A stretch of 64,000 nt of DNA from an uncultured Bacillota bacterium (lineage in GTDB: Bacteria; Bacillota_I; Bacilli_A; RFN20; CAG-826): NCBI GenBank assembly GCA_949289845.1, contig CASEPN010000002.1, forward strand, positions 248,001 to 312,000, given 5' to 3'. The notes under the pieces were generated by a model. That model was not told the origin of the DNA. It worked only from the letters and a program-made list of their open reading frames with translations, and made no database searches. This document shows positions 56,261 through 64,000 of the stretch, piece by piece (position 1 is the first letter of the stretch; every line of letters starts with the position of its first letter). A program made the translations under genes and the position numbers.

Positions 56261-59200
56261 ATGCCTGACATCAAGAAGTCGTTCATGTCCGTGGACGGGA
56301 ACACCGCCGCGGCCATCGAGAGCTACTACTTCAGCGAAGTGGCGGCCATCTACCCGATCACTCCCTCCTCCCCGATGGCGGAGTACGTCGACGTCCTCGC
56401 CAGCAAGGGGGAGAAGAACTTCTTCGACTCCCCGGTGAAGGTCGTCGAGATGCAGTCGGAGGCCGGCGCCTCGGGCGCGGTCCACGGCGCCCTCCAGGGC
56501 GGGGCCCTCGCCACCACCTACACCGCCTCCCAGGGCCTCCTCCTCATGATCCCGAACCTCTACAAGTGGGTCGGCGAGGAGCTTCCCGCGGTGCTCCACG
56601 TCTCCGCGCGCTCCCTTGCGACGAGAGCCCTTTCGATCTTCGGCGACCAGGCCGACATCTACGCCTGCCGCCAGACCGGCGCGACGATGATCGCGAGCAA
56701 CTCCGTCCAGGAGATCGCCGACCTCGCGCCGATCGCGCACCTCGTCGCGATCGAGAGCTCCGTCCCCGTCCTCCACTTCTTCGACGGCTTCCGCACCTCC
56801 CACGAGGTCCAGCGCGTCGAGTTCGTCGACAAGGCCGAATGGAGGAAGCTCCTCCCGATGGAGAAGGTCGAGGAGTTCCGCAAGAGGGCCCTCAACCCCC
56901 ACACCCACCCCGTGACCCGGGGCGGCGCGGAGAACGACGACATCTACTTCCAGGCGAGGGAGGCCCAGAACAGCCACTTCGCGAAGGTCGTCGCGGTCGC
57001 CGAGAAGTACTTCGCCGAGGCCACCAGGCTCACCGGCAGGACCTACGCCCCCTTCGTCTACTACGGGGCGAAGGACGCGGAGAAGGTCATCGTCGCGATG
57101 GGCTCCGTCTGCGAGACCGCGGAGGAGGTCGTCGATGAGCTCCTGAAGCGCGGGGAGAAGGTCGGCCTCGTCAAGGTCCACCTCTACCGCCCCTTCAGCG
57201 CCTCCCTCCTTTCCAAGGCCATCCCTTCCTCGGTCAAGAAGATCGCCGTCCTCGACCGCACCAAGGAGAACGGCTCCGAAGGGGAGCCGCTCTACCTCGA
57301 CGTCGCCGTCGCCCTCATGAACGAGGGGCGGAAGTTCGAGAAGATCCTCGGGGGCCGCTACGGGCTCTCCAGCAAGGACACCCAGCCCAAGGACGTGAAG
57401 GCCGTCTACGACTTCCTCGACAGGGAGGACGCCTGGAACGGCTTCACCATCGGGATCGAGGACGACGTCACGCACCTTTCGATTCCCAGCGACCCGAAGT
57501 TCGTCATCCCCCACGCCTACACGAGCTGCCTCTTCTACGGCCTTGGCTCGGACGGGACGGTCTCGGCGAACAAGAGCTCCGTTAAGATCATCGGGGATGC
57601 CACCGGGCAGTACGCCCAGGCCTACTTCCAGTACGACTCCAGAAAGGCCGGCGGCACCACGAGGAGCCACCTCCGCTTCGGGAAGGAGCCCATCAAGAGC
57701 GAGTACTACGTCAAGAACGCGGACTTCATCTCCTGCTCGCTCGACACCTACATCCTCCGCTTCGACATCCTCCAGAACCTGAAGGAGGGCGGCACCTTCC
57801 TCCTCAACACCGACATGTCGGACGAGGAGCTTGAGAAGGCGATGCCCAACCGCATGAAGCACCTCCTCGCCGAGAAGCACGCCCGCCTCTATGTCATCGA
57901 CGCGAACCGCATCGCCCGCGAGATCGGGATGGGCCGGCACACGAACACCATCCTCCAGGCCTCCTTCTTCTACCTGAACCCGCAAATCATGCCCTACGAA
58001 GAGGCGAAGGCGTGGATGAAGAAGTTCGCCGAGAAGAGCTACGCCAAGAAGGGCCAGAAGGTCGTCGAGCTCAACTGGCGCGCGATCGACGCCGGGACCG
58101 AGGGCCTCCGCGAGGTCAAGGTGAAGCCCGAGTGGATCGATTGCCCCGTCCTCAAGGTCGTGCCCACTGGCGAGGACGAGTACTTCGACTCCTACGTCGA
58201 GACCATCGACCGCCTCGACGGGGACGAGCTCCCGACCTCCGCCTTCCTCAAGAGCGAGCTCGAGGATGGCACGATGGAGCCCAACATCACCTTCCGCCAG
58301 AAGAGGGCGATCGCCGACATGGTCCCCCAGTGGAACCCGGCCTACTGCATCCAGTGCAACCAGTGCGCCTTCGTCTGCCCCCATGCGACCATCCGCCCCT
58401 TCCTCCTCGACGAGAAGGAGCTTGAGAACGCCCCCGAGGTCGTGAAGAACGGGGTTAAGGACGCGATGGGCCCGACCGCGAAGGGCCTCAAGTACCGCAT
58501 CCAGGTGTCGACGATGAACTGCGTCGGCTGCGGGCTCTGCGTCTCCGAGTGCATGGCCAACCAGACCGCGAAGAGGCTCGGGAACGACCACTTCGCCCTG
58601 AAGATGGTCGAGGCCAAGAGCCAGTTCGCCGAGCAGGAGGGCGCCGACTACCTGTACAAGCACGTCGCCTACAAGGCCGACAAGTACCCCCTGACCAACC
58701 CCAAGGGCGTGGGCTTCCTCATGCCCTACATGGAGGTCTCGGGCGCCTGCGCCGGCTGCGGCGAGGCCCCCTACTACCGACTCGTGACCCAGCTCTTCGG
58801 GAAGGACATGCTCGTGGCCAACGCGACCGGATGCAGCTCCATCTACTGCGGCTCGACGCCCCTCACCCCCTTCGTCACCGACAAGGACGGCCAGGGCCCG
58901 GCCTGGGCGAACTCCCTCTTCGAGGATAACGCCGAGTACGGCTTCGGCATGAGGATCGCCACCGACTACAAGCTCAGCCAGATCGTCCGCATCCTCAAGG
59001 ACATGATCGCCTCCGGGAAGGGCGAGGAGACGCTCGTCAAGGCCGCGGAGGACTATCTCGCCCACATCAAGGACAAGAGCTACGTCCGCTCCCTCGTCCC
59101 GACCCTCATGGAGGAGGTCGAGAAGAGCGCCTACGAGCCGGTCAAGGAGCTCCGCGAGTACTACCGCGACCTCATCGACAAGTCGGTTTGGATCGTCGGC

Positions 59201-59830
59201 GGCGACGGCTGGAGCTACGACATCGGCTACGGTGGCCTCGACCACGTCCTCGCCAACGAAGCGGACGTGAACGTCCTCGTCCTCGACACGGAGGTCTACT
59301 CCAACACCGGCGGCCAGGCCTCGAAGAGCAGCCAGACCGGGTCCATCAACAAGTTCACCGCCTCCGGCAAGAAGGAGGCGAAGAAGAACCTCGCCCTCAT
59401 GGCGATGGCCTACGGGCACGTCTACGTCGCCCAGATCGCCCTCGGCGCGAACCCGATGGCGGCCATCAAGGCCCTCAAGGAGGCGGAAAGCTACGACGGG
59501 CCCTCGCTCGTGATCTGCTACTGCCCCTGCGTCAACCAGGGCATCAAGGGCGGCCTCGTGAACTCCATCCGCGAGGAGAAGGACGCCGTCGAGTGCGGCT
59601 ACTTCACCTGCTTCCGCTACGACCCGAGGAGGGTTGCCGAAGGCAAGCCCGGCCTTGAGATCGACAACCCCAAGGAGCCCGACTTCACGAAGTTCCGCGA
59701 CTTCGTCATGAAGGAGACGCGCTTCAGCCAGCTCCCGGTCGTGAACCCGGAGCACGCCGAGGAGCTCCTCAAGAAGAGCGAGGCCTACGCCATCAAGAGG
59801 TGGGAGGCCATCAAGAAGTTCGGCCTCTAG
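56261..59830 (+). CDS. nifJ: Pyruvate:ferredoxin (flavodoxin) oxidoreductase
   Basis: 1189-aa single-chain PFOR that turns pyruvate and CoA into acetyl-CoA, CO2 and reduced carrier. N-terminal pyruvate domain AAIYPITPSSPMAEYVD; two [4Fe-4S] sites (CIQCNQCAFVCP and CVGCGLCVSEC); the TPP site GDGWSYDIGYGGLDHVLA; plus the CAGCGEAPY cluster near 830. Marks anaerobic pyruvate metabolism. The two flavodoxin-type proteins in the window could be its partners. Ribosome site AGGAGA is 14 nt upstream. Confidence 0.97.
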   Translation: MPDIKKSFMSVDGNTAAAIESYYFSEVAAIYPITPSSPMAEYVDVLASKGEKNFFDSPVKVVEMQSEAGASGAVHGALQGGALATTYTASQGLLLMIPNLYKWVGEELPAVLHVSARSLATRALSIFGDQADIYACRQTGATMIASNSVQEIADLAPIAHLVAIESSVPVLHFFDGFRTSHEVQRVEFVDKAEWRKLLPMEKVEEFRKRALNPHTHPVTRGGAENDDIYFQAREAQNSHFAKVVAVAEKYFAEATRLTGRTYAPFVYYGAKDAEKVIVAMGSVCETAEEVVDELLKRGEKVGLVKVHLYRPFSASLLSKAIPSSVKKIAVLDRTKENGSEGEPLYLDVAVALMNEGRKFEKILGGRYGLSSKDTQPKDVKAVYDFLDREDAWNGFTIGIEDDVTHLSIPSDPKFVIPHAYTSCLFYGLGSDGTVSANKSSVKIIGDATGQYAQAYFQYDSRKAGGTTRSHLRFGKEPIKSEYYVKNADFISCSLDTYILRFDILQNLKEGGTFLLNTDMSDEELEKAMPNRMKHLLAEKHARLYVIDANRIAREIGMGRHTNTILQASFFYLNPQIMPYEEAKAWMKKFAEKSYAKKGQKVVELNWRAIDAGTEGLREVKVKPEWIDCPVLKVVPTGEDEYFDSYVETIDRLDGDELPTSAFLKSELEDGTMEPNITFRQKRAIADMVPQWNPAYCIQCNQCAFVCPHATIRPFLLDEKELENAPEVVKNGVKDAMGPTAKGLKYRIQVSTMNCVGCGLCVSECMANQTAKRLGNDHFALKMVEAKSQFAEQEGADYLYKHVAYKADKYPLTNPKGVGFLMPYMEVSGACAGCGEAPYYRLVTQLFGKDMLVANATGCSSIYCGSTPLTPFVTDKDGQGPAWANSLFEDNAEYGFGMRIATDYKLSQIVRILKDMIASGKGEETLVKAAEDYLAHIKDKSYVRSLVPTLMEEVEKSAYEPVKELREYYRDLIDKSVWIVGGDGWSYDIGYGGLDHVLANEADVNVLVLDTEVYSNTGGQASKSSQTGSINKFTASGKKEAKKNLALMAMAYGHVYVAQIALGANPMAAIKALKEAESYDGPSLVICYCPCVNQGIKGGLVNSIREEKDAVECGYFTCFRYDPRRVAEGKPGLEIDNPKEPDFTKFRDFVMKETRFSQLPVVNPEHAEELLKKSEAYAIKRWEAIKKFGL

Positions 59831-59831
59831 G

Positions 59832-59845
59832 CCATGACGTCATGG
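59832..59845. repeat. Perfect 14-nt palindrome after nifJ
   Basis: CCATGACGTCATGG starts two bases after the nifJ stop codon and abuts the terminator stem. Confidence 0.6.
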
Positions 59846-59873
59846 GGAGGGCCCGGAAGGGCCCTCCTTTTCT
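59846..59873 (+). terminator. Terminator after nifJ
   Basis: GGAGGGCCC (59846-59854), GGAA loop, GGGCCCTCC (59859-59867), TTTTC. Confidence 0.9.
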
Positions 59874-59895
59874 TATGTCCCCGCGCTCCCTCTCT

Positions 59896-59962
59896 TGCGC
59901 CAAAGATTAGGGAAATCGACTGCCAAAAATACCAGAAATAGACTGCCAAAGATTCCAGTTTG
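59896..59962. repeat. Three imperfect tandem repeats, about 23 nt each
   Basis: Units begin at 59896, 59918 and 59941. Units two and three start GACTGCCAAA and carry ACCAG/TCCAG; unit one has GCGCCAAAGATTAGG. The stretch 59963-60150 between these repeats and the minus-strand terminator holds no convincing gene. Confidence 0.5.
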
Positions 59963-60150
59963 CTTGTATTTGCTCGCATATGATGGAATTCACCATGTCG
60001 ATGTCAGTAGGCTCTCGCGCTTATTTGGCAGGCGATTCCTCCCGCCTTTCGCGCAAGGGCAAGCCTGGGCCGCTGTCCGCTCCGTATCTCCTGGAAAACC
60101 TTGGTTTTTCGGCGGGCTGGACGGGAATATGGCGAAGGTCGGCACCGAAT

Positions 60151-60174
60151 CAAAAAGGCCGCTTTCCGCGGCCT
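60151..60174 (-). terminator. Terminator after tRNA-Pro
   Basis: On the minus strand GGCCGC/GCGGCC (60157-60162 and 60168-60173) is followed by a T run. Confidence 0.8.
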
Positions 60175-60184
60175 CTTCTTCATC

Positions 60185-60261
60185 TGGTCGGAACGACGAG
60201 ATTTGAACTCGCGACCCCTACCACCCCAAGGTAGTGCACTACCAAGCTGTGCTACGTCCCG
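60185..60261 (-). tRNA. tRNA-Pro (GGG)
   Basis: 77 nt on the minus strand. Acceptor CGGGACG/CGTTCCG, anticodon stem CTACC/GGTAG with loop TTGGGGT, giving anticodon GGG; T loop TTCAAAT. Encoded CCA. A TATAGT box lies on the minus strand upstream at 60272-60277. Confidence 0.93.
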
Positions 60262-60297
60262 GACGCGTGGTTACTATACTCGCTTTCCTAAGGATAT

Positions 60298-60810
60298 CTA
60301 CTCCGACTTGGCCTCGGGGATGGAGGAGGAGAGGGCTTCCCCTTCGCTTGCGGAGGTCGACGAGGGAAGAAGGGCCTCGCTTGTGACCGCGACGCCTCCC
60401 TTGGTGAAGACGAAGAGCGGTTCCGACCCCGCGGAGGGGCCCATGAACGAAATGGCGTCCACCCCGTTATAGGTAAGGAGGGCGACGCTCGTGCGGTAGC
60501 GGCTTTCCCCGATCGTCAGGAGTCCCTGCATCGTCCCGGAAAGGAAGCCGTCCAGGGAACAGGGAAGAGCGGTCTCCCTCTGGTCGACGAGAGAAAGCTC
60601 GAGAAGATAGTAGGAGCCGTTCCAGTTCAGGAAGTTCCCGTTCTCCTCGTCGCTCAGGCTTACCTTGAGCGTGCCTTCGAACTCGTCCTTCATCGTCCCG
60701 ATCCCGGATTCCGGAATCGTCCAAGTGCCTAGGAGGATGTCGGGCTTCTCCACGCAGGAGGCAAGGGGGAGGGACAGGAGGAGGGGGACGAGGAAGGCCG
60801 CTTTCTTCAT
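60298..60810 (-). CDS. Small hypothetical lipoprotein
   Basis: 170 aa. Lipobox PLASC (Cys19) then a beta-rich domain starting LLGTWTIPESGIG, of lipocalin-like type, ending in a Ser/Glu-rich tail. The ATG has TAGGAT six bases upstream and CCCC just before, the same as the YjbR-like gene; no Shine-Dalgarno. tRNA-Pro is 36 nt downstream on the same strand. Confidence 0.7.
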   Translation of the reverse strand: MKKAAFLVPLLLSLPLASCVEKPDILLGTWTIPESGIGTMKDEFEGTLKVSLSDEENGNFLNWNGSYYLLELSLVDQRETALPCSLDGFLSGTMQGLLTIGESRYRTSVALLTYNGVDAISFMGPSAGSEPLFVFTKGGVAVTSEALLPSSTSASEGEALSSSIPEAKSE

Positions 60811-60816
60811 GGGGCT

Positions 60817-60822
60817 ATCCTA
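60817..60822 (-). promoter_or_regulatory. -10 box for leaderless lipoprotein gene
   Basis: TAGGAT on the minus strand, six bases before the ATG at 60810. Confidence 0.45.
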
Positions 60823-60868
60823 TCGCACCTAGGCGCGGCAGGCATTCATTTCCCAAAAGGGAACGAGG

Positions 60869-61477
60869 TCAGTAGGCAAACTCGAAGGAAAGCGATCCGA
60901 GGCCCTCCGGTTCCAGGAACGCCATCACTAGGATTCCCTTCTCGGTGAATTTCAAGCTGTGACCGAAGCCCGGATTATAGTAGTCCTTGAGTTCTTCCTC
61001 GGGAACGCTCTTTAGAGATCCGGAAGGATAGGCACTTCTGCTGAGGATAAGGTTCCAGTTCGCCTCGGGGAACCTATGGCACTTGGTGTAAAGCACGTCG
61101 AACGACCGGCCGTCCTTTTCCACGGTCAGGGAGAAGGAGTAGTTTCCTCCCTGGAAGGAGAAGGCATTCACGAGGCATTTCTCTTATTCCCGGAGATACT
61201 GATCATCGGAAGGCACGACGTAATCCACTTTCCTTTGGAAGCCCGCCAAATCTTCCTCTTCGCGGAGCACTAGCGTGGCGGTCGCCCCTTCGTCCTGGGT
61301 AACATACGTCCCGGGGACAGGGCGGTGGGTGTTCATATCTTCGATGACAGCCATGGTGACGGGAATGGCGATCGCGATGGCCGTAATGAGCACGAGGAAG
61401 CTCGAAAGGAAAATGATCACAGCCTTCTTGCCTGTGGAGAGGTTAATCCACCAGAGTTTCAGACGAAGTGCTGCCAT
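60869..61477 (-). pseudogene. Membrane-anchored protein gene broken by an in-frame TAA
   Basis: Read from ATG 61477, the frame gives an N-terminal membrane helix and GTYVTQDEGATATLVLREEE. A single TAA (61184-61186) interrupts it; the same frame continues to a TGA at 60869. The total of 202 codons matches the intact relative at 10391-10969. Restart at GTG 61171 lacks a good ribosome site. Most likely a recent nonsense mutation, but two short proteins cannot be excluded. Confidence 0.6.
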
Positions 61478-61482
61478 ATCTT

Positions 61483-61488
61483 ATTTTA
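61483..61488 (-). promoter_or_regulatory. -10 box five bases before the broken gene
   Basis: TAAAAT on the minus strand followed by AAGAT and the ATG. Confidence 0.4.
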
Positions 61489-61644
61489 GTAAACATCCAT
61501 ATTGTCCGCGTTGAGGAAGGTCATTATTCGTGTTTCCGAAATTAGAAGGGAGATTTACAAGGTTATCATAATAGATCAGCGGGACATAATTCGTTCAGGG
61601 CCGCGATGCGCAGGGGAATTGCCCGGCAGGTTGCTCCGCTCTGG

Positions 61645-61668
61645 GCCCTACCTTGCCCAAGGTAGGGC
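61645..61668. other. Strong orphan hairpin
   Basis: GCCCTACCTT, GCCC loop, AAGGTAGGGC: ten perfect pairs, with no T run on either side, in the 286-nt gap between the broken gene and uvrA. The rest of the gap shows no convincing gene. Confidence 0.6.
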
Positions 61669-61748
61669 GGCTCCGGGGCGGTAACCGGTTTCCTGAGCCA
61701 CACATTTTCTTCCTGAGCAAGCCTCCGGAATATAGGTTGGCGTCCCGC

Positions 61749-61754
61749 TATAAT
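61749..61754 (+). promoter_or_regulatory. TATAAT nine bases before uvrA
   Basis: Perfect -10; nine bases separate it from ATG 61764, with no Shine-Dalgarno. No clear -35. Confidence 0.5.
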
Positions 61755-61763
61755 CTCCGGGCA

Positions 61764-64000
61764 ATGGAACAAGATAGCCGCAAGTACATCCTTGTCTCGG
61801 GCGCGAGGGAGAACAACCTGAAGGACATCTCTCTTTCGATTCCCAAGGAAACCCTGACCGTCTTCACCGGGCTTTCCGGCTCCGGGAAGAGCACCCTCGC
61901 CTTCGACACCATCTACGCGGAAGGCCAGAGAAGGTACGTGGAGTCCCTTTCTCCCTACGCCCGCCAGTTCCTCGGAGGGATGGAGAAGCCGGACGTCGAC
62001 TCCATCGAAGGGCTTTCCCCGGCCATATCGATCGACCAGAAGACGACCTCCCATAACCCTCGTTCCACGGTAGGGACGGTAACGGAAATCTACGACTTCC
62101 TCCGCCTCCTCTACGCGAGGATCGGCGTCCCCTACTGCCCCGAGCACGGCATTCCCATCGTCTCCCAGACCCCCGTCGCGATGACCGACCTCATCCTCCA
62201 GTACCCCATGGGCACGAAGGTGGTGCTCCTTGCCCCCGTGGTCCGCCACGAGAAGGGAAGGCAGGAGGAAGAGCTCGAGAGGATCCGTCGCGCGGGCTTC
62301 GAGAGGGTGCGCGTGGATGGGGAGATGTCCCTTATCTCCGAGCTTCCCCAGCTGGACAAGAACAAGCGGCACGACATCGACGTCGTCGTCGATCGCCTCA
62401 TCCTCAAGGAAGGGGTCCGCTCGCGCCTGGCGGGGGACGTCGAGCTCGCGCTTGACCTCGGGCATGGCTATCTCCGGATCATCGCCGGGGAGGAGGAGCG
62501 CCTTCTTTCAAGCAACCACACCTGCCCCCAGTGCGGCTTCTCCGTCCCGAAGCTCGAGCCGCGGCTCTTCTCGTTCAACGCCCCTCTTGGCTACTGCCCT
62601 TCCTGCAAGGGGCTCGGAGTGTCCCGCACCGTCAGCCTTTCCCTCCTCGTTCCCGACCCTACGAAGACCATCCGCGAGGGGGCGATCCGCTACTACAAGA
62701 ACACCGTCGGCACCGCCAATCTCGAATGGCAGGAGTTCCAGACGCTCCTCGACCACTATTCCATTCCCATGGACGTGCCCTTCCAGGACCTGACCAAGGA
62801 GCAAAGGGACATCGTCCTCCACGGGTCCAAGGAGCCGATCGAAAGGAAGCTCGTCTCCGTGAACGGGAACGTCATGAGGCGCTCGACGAGGATCGAGGGA
62901 GTGCAGGACAAGATCGAAAGGCTTTATTCCGAGACTACTTCGAAATGGATGCTCCCCTACTACGAGAGCTTCATGCACGACGAGGAATGCCGGAGCTGCC
63001 ACGGGGCGAGGCTTTCCCACGAGGCCCTCTCGGTCAAGGTGAACGGCCTCAGCATCTACGAGTGCACCTGCCTCCCGATCGGAAAGTTCCTCTCCTGGCT
63101 CGGGGAGCTTGAGGACTCCCTCAAGGAGAACGAAAGGCACATCGCCGGGCTCCTCATCAAGGAAATCCGCTCGAGGGCGGAGTTCCTCCTGAACGTCGGG
63201 CTCGACTACCTCACCCTTTCCCGGATGGCGATGACCCTTTCCGGGGGAGAGAGCCAGCGCATCCGCCTCGCCACCCAGATCGGGAGCCGCCTCTCCGGCG
63301 TCCTCTACGTCCTCGACGAGCCCTCGATCGGCCTCCACCAGCGGGACGGGGAGAAGCTCATCGGGACCCTCCGCGAGATGCGGGACCTCGGGAACACCCT
63401 CATCGTCGTCGAGCACGACGAGGAAACCATCAGGAGCGCCGACTGGATCGTCGACATCGGCCCCGGGGCCGGCATCCACGGGGGCCAGGTCGTCGCGGAA
63501 GGGACGCTCGAGGACATCGAGCGCTGCCCTGAGTCCATCACCGGGGCCTATCTTTCCGGGAGGATGAAGATCGACATTCCGGAGGAGAGGAGGAAGGGGA
63601 ACGGGAAGAAGCTCGTGCTCAAGGGCGCCTCCTGCCATAACCTCAAGGACATTGACGTAACCTTCCCCCTCGGGAAGTTCATCGCAGTGACCGGCGTCTC
63701 CGGCTCGGGGAAGAGCAGCCTCGTCAACGAGACCCTCGGGAAGATCCTGGCGAGCCGCCTCAACGGGGCGGACGAGACCCCGGGCCCCTACCGCTCGATC
63801 CAGGGCCTCCAGAACCTCGACCGCGTCATCCGCGTCTCCCAGGACCCGATCGGAAGGACCCCCAGGAGCAACCCCGCGACCTACATCAAGCTCTTCGACG
63901 ACATCCGCGCCCTCTTCGCCGAGACCCCCGAGGCCAGGGCGAGGGGATATGAGAAGGGGCGCTTCTCCTTCAACGTGCCCGGGGGGCGCTGCGAGAAGTG
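61764..64000 (+). CDS. uvrA: Excinuclease ABC subunit A (5' part)
   Basis: 745 complete codons; runs off the window. Damage-recognition ATPase of nucleotide excision repair. Walker A GLSGSGKSTLAFDTIYAEGQ near residue 36, zinc cysteines CPQCGF and CPSC, the first signature LSGGESQRIRLATQIG and LYVLDEPSIGLH, and the second Walker A GVSGSGKSSLVNET are all present. The last visible codons (VPGGRCEKC) are the start of the C-terminal zinc site. Leaderless start likely. Confidence 0.97.
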   Translation, partial: MEQDSRKYILVSGARENNLKDISLSIPKETLTVFTGLSGSGKSTLAFDTIYAEGQRRYVESLSPYARQFLGGMEKPDVDSIEGLSPAISIDQKTTSHNPRSTVGTVTEIYDFLRLLYARIGVPYCPEHGIPIVSQTPVAMTDLILQYPMGTKVVLLAPVVRHEKGRQEEELERIRRAGFERVRVDGEMSLISELPQLDKNKRHDIDVVVDRLILKEGVRSRLAGDVELALDLGHGYLRIIAGEEERLLSSNHTCPQCGFSVPKLEPRLFSFNAPLGYCPSCKGLGVSRTVSLSLLVPDPTKTIREGAIRYYKNTVGTANLEWQEFQTLLDHYSIPMDVPFQDLTKEQRDIVLHGSKEPIERKLVSVNGNVMRRSTRIEGVQDKIERLYSETTSKWMLPYYESFMHDEECRSCHGARLSHEALSVKVNGLSIYECTCLPIGKFLSWLGELEDSLKENERHIAGLLIKEIRSRAEFLLNVGLDYLTLSRMAMTLSGGESQRIRLATQIGSRLSGVLYVLDEPSIGLHQRDGEKLIGTLREMRDLGNTLIVVEHDEETIRSADWIVDIGPGAGIHGGQVVAEGTLEDIERCPESITGAYLSGRMKIDIPEERRKGNGKKLVLKGASCHNLKDIDVTFPLGKFIAVTGVSGSGKSSLVNETLGKILASRLNGADETPGPYRSIQGLQNLDRVIRVSQDPIGRTPRSNPATYIKLFDDIRALFAETPEARARGYEKGRFSFNVPGGRCEK

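Noticed and set aside
56222-59755. A 1177-codon open frame on the minus strand opposite nifJ
   Set aside because: It mirrors nifJ exactly and has the Val/Leu/Asp/Gly-rich composition expected from the complement of GC-biased codons; it has no domain. The same holds for minus-strand frames opposite fusA, tuf, the lipoproteins and argS.
59975-60206. Overlapping short frames downstream of the 23-nt repeats
   Set aside because: They run into the minus-strand terminator and tRNA-Pro, and none has a ribosome site or a recognisable domain.
60869-61171. A separate 100-aa gene starting at GTG 61171
   Set aside because: It is in the same frame as the upstream piece, 12 nt after its stop, without a good ribosome site; one broken gene is simpler. 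Not fully excluded.

Overview
The window is a gene-dense stretch of a GC-rich (by eye about 60% or more) bacterial chromosome that uses the standard code: many genes end in TGA and Trp is written TGG. RNA polymerase delta (rpoE), DUF951, a Bacillus-type rpsL-rpsG-fusA-tuf order, many Cys-lipoproteins and a sugar-type ABC ATPase with a Mycoplasma-like coiled-coil insertion point to the Bacilli/Mollicutes side of the Firmicutes. Pyruvate:ferredoxin oxidoreductase, flavodoxins and Fe-S oxidoreductases point to a fermentative anaerobe. An uncultured, gut-type Bacilli lineage is my inference, not something read directly.

Layout. 1-5.2 kb: a tRNA position-37 modification operon (miaB fused to a YmcA/RicA-like domain, miaA, tcdA), then formate-THF ligase and DUF951. 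5.3-10 kb: two large ABC ATPase-permease fusions. 10-19.4 kb: housekeeping genes (csp, ychF, ispF, argS, rpoE, fba, cysQ-like, NifU-like, pepF) and small membrane proteins. 19.5-25.5 kb: an accessory block with DUF4417, three unknown genes, a minus-strand trio (YjbR-like, cyclophilin-like, XRE regulator) and two flavoproteins. 25.6-32.3 kb: a glycerol operon (two FAD oxidoreductases, DUF1667, glpK) ending in a membrane-bound alpha/beta hydrolase. 32.4-37.1 kb: a structured intergenic region, then rpsL, rpsG, fusA and tuf. 37.2-41.1 kb: three RDD membrane proteins, each with a large extracytoplasmic insertion.

41.2-51.2 kb holds the most striking locus: a seven-gene operon with an ABC ATPase carrying a roughly 250-residue coiled-coil insertion, two permeases, two tandem substrate-binding lipoproteins, a lipoprotein thermonuclease with all catalytic residues, and an OB-fold-like lipoprotein. 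This resembles the nuclease plus ABC transporter loci of mycoplasmas and suggests capture, cutting and import of extracellular nucleic acid. Two more big surface lipoproteins follow (51.5-56.1 kb), then nifJ. The right end has tRNA-Pro, a small lipoprotein, a gene broken by an in-frame stop, and the 5' part of uvrA.

Recurring signals: at least eight genes have a -10 box only 5-9 nt before the ATG and no Shine-Dalgarno, implying leaderless mRNAs. Two LacI/CcpA-like palindromes precede fba and the ABC operon. Inverted repeats lie inside the -35/-10 region of several strong promoters.
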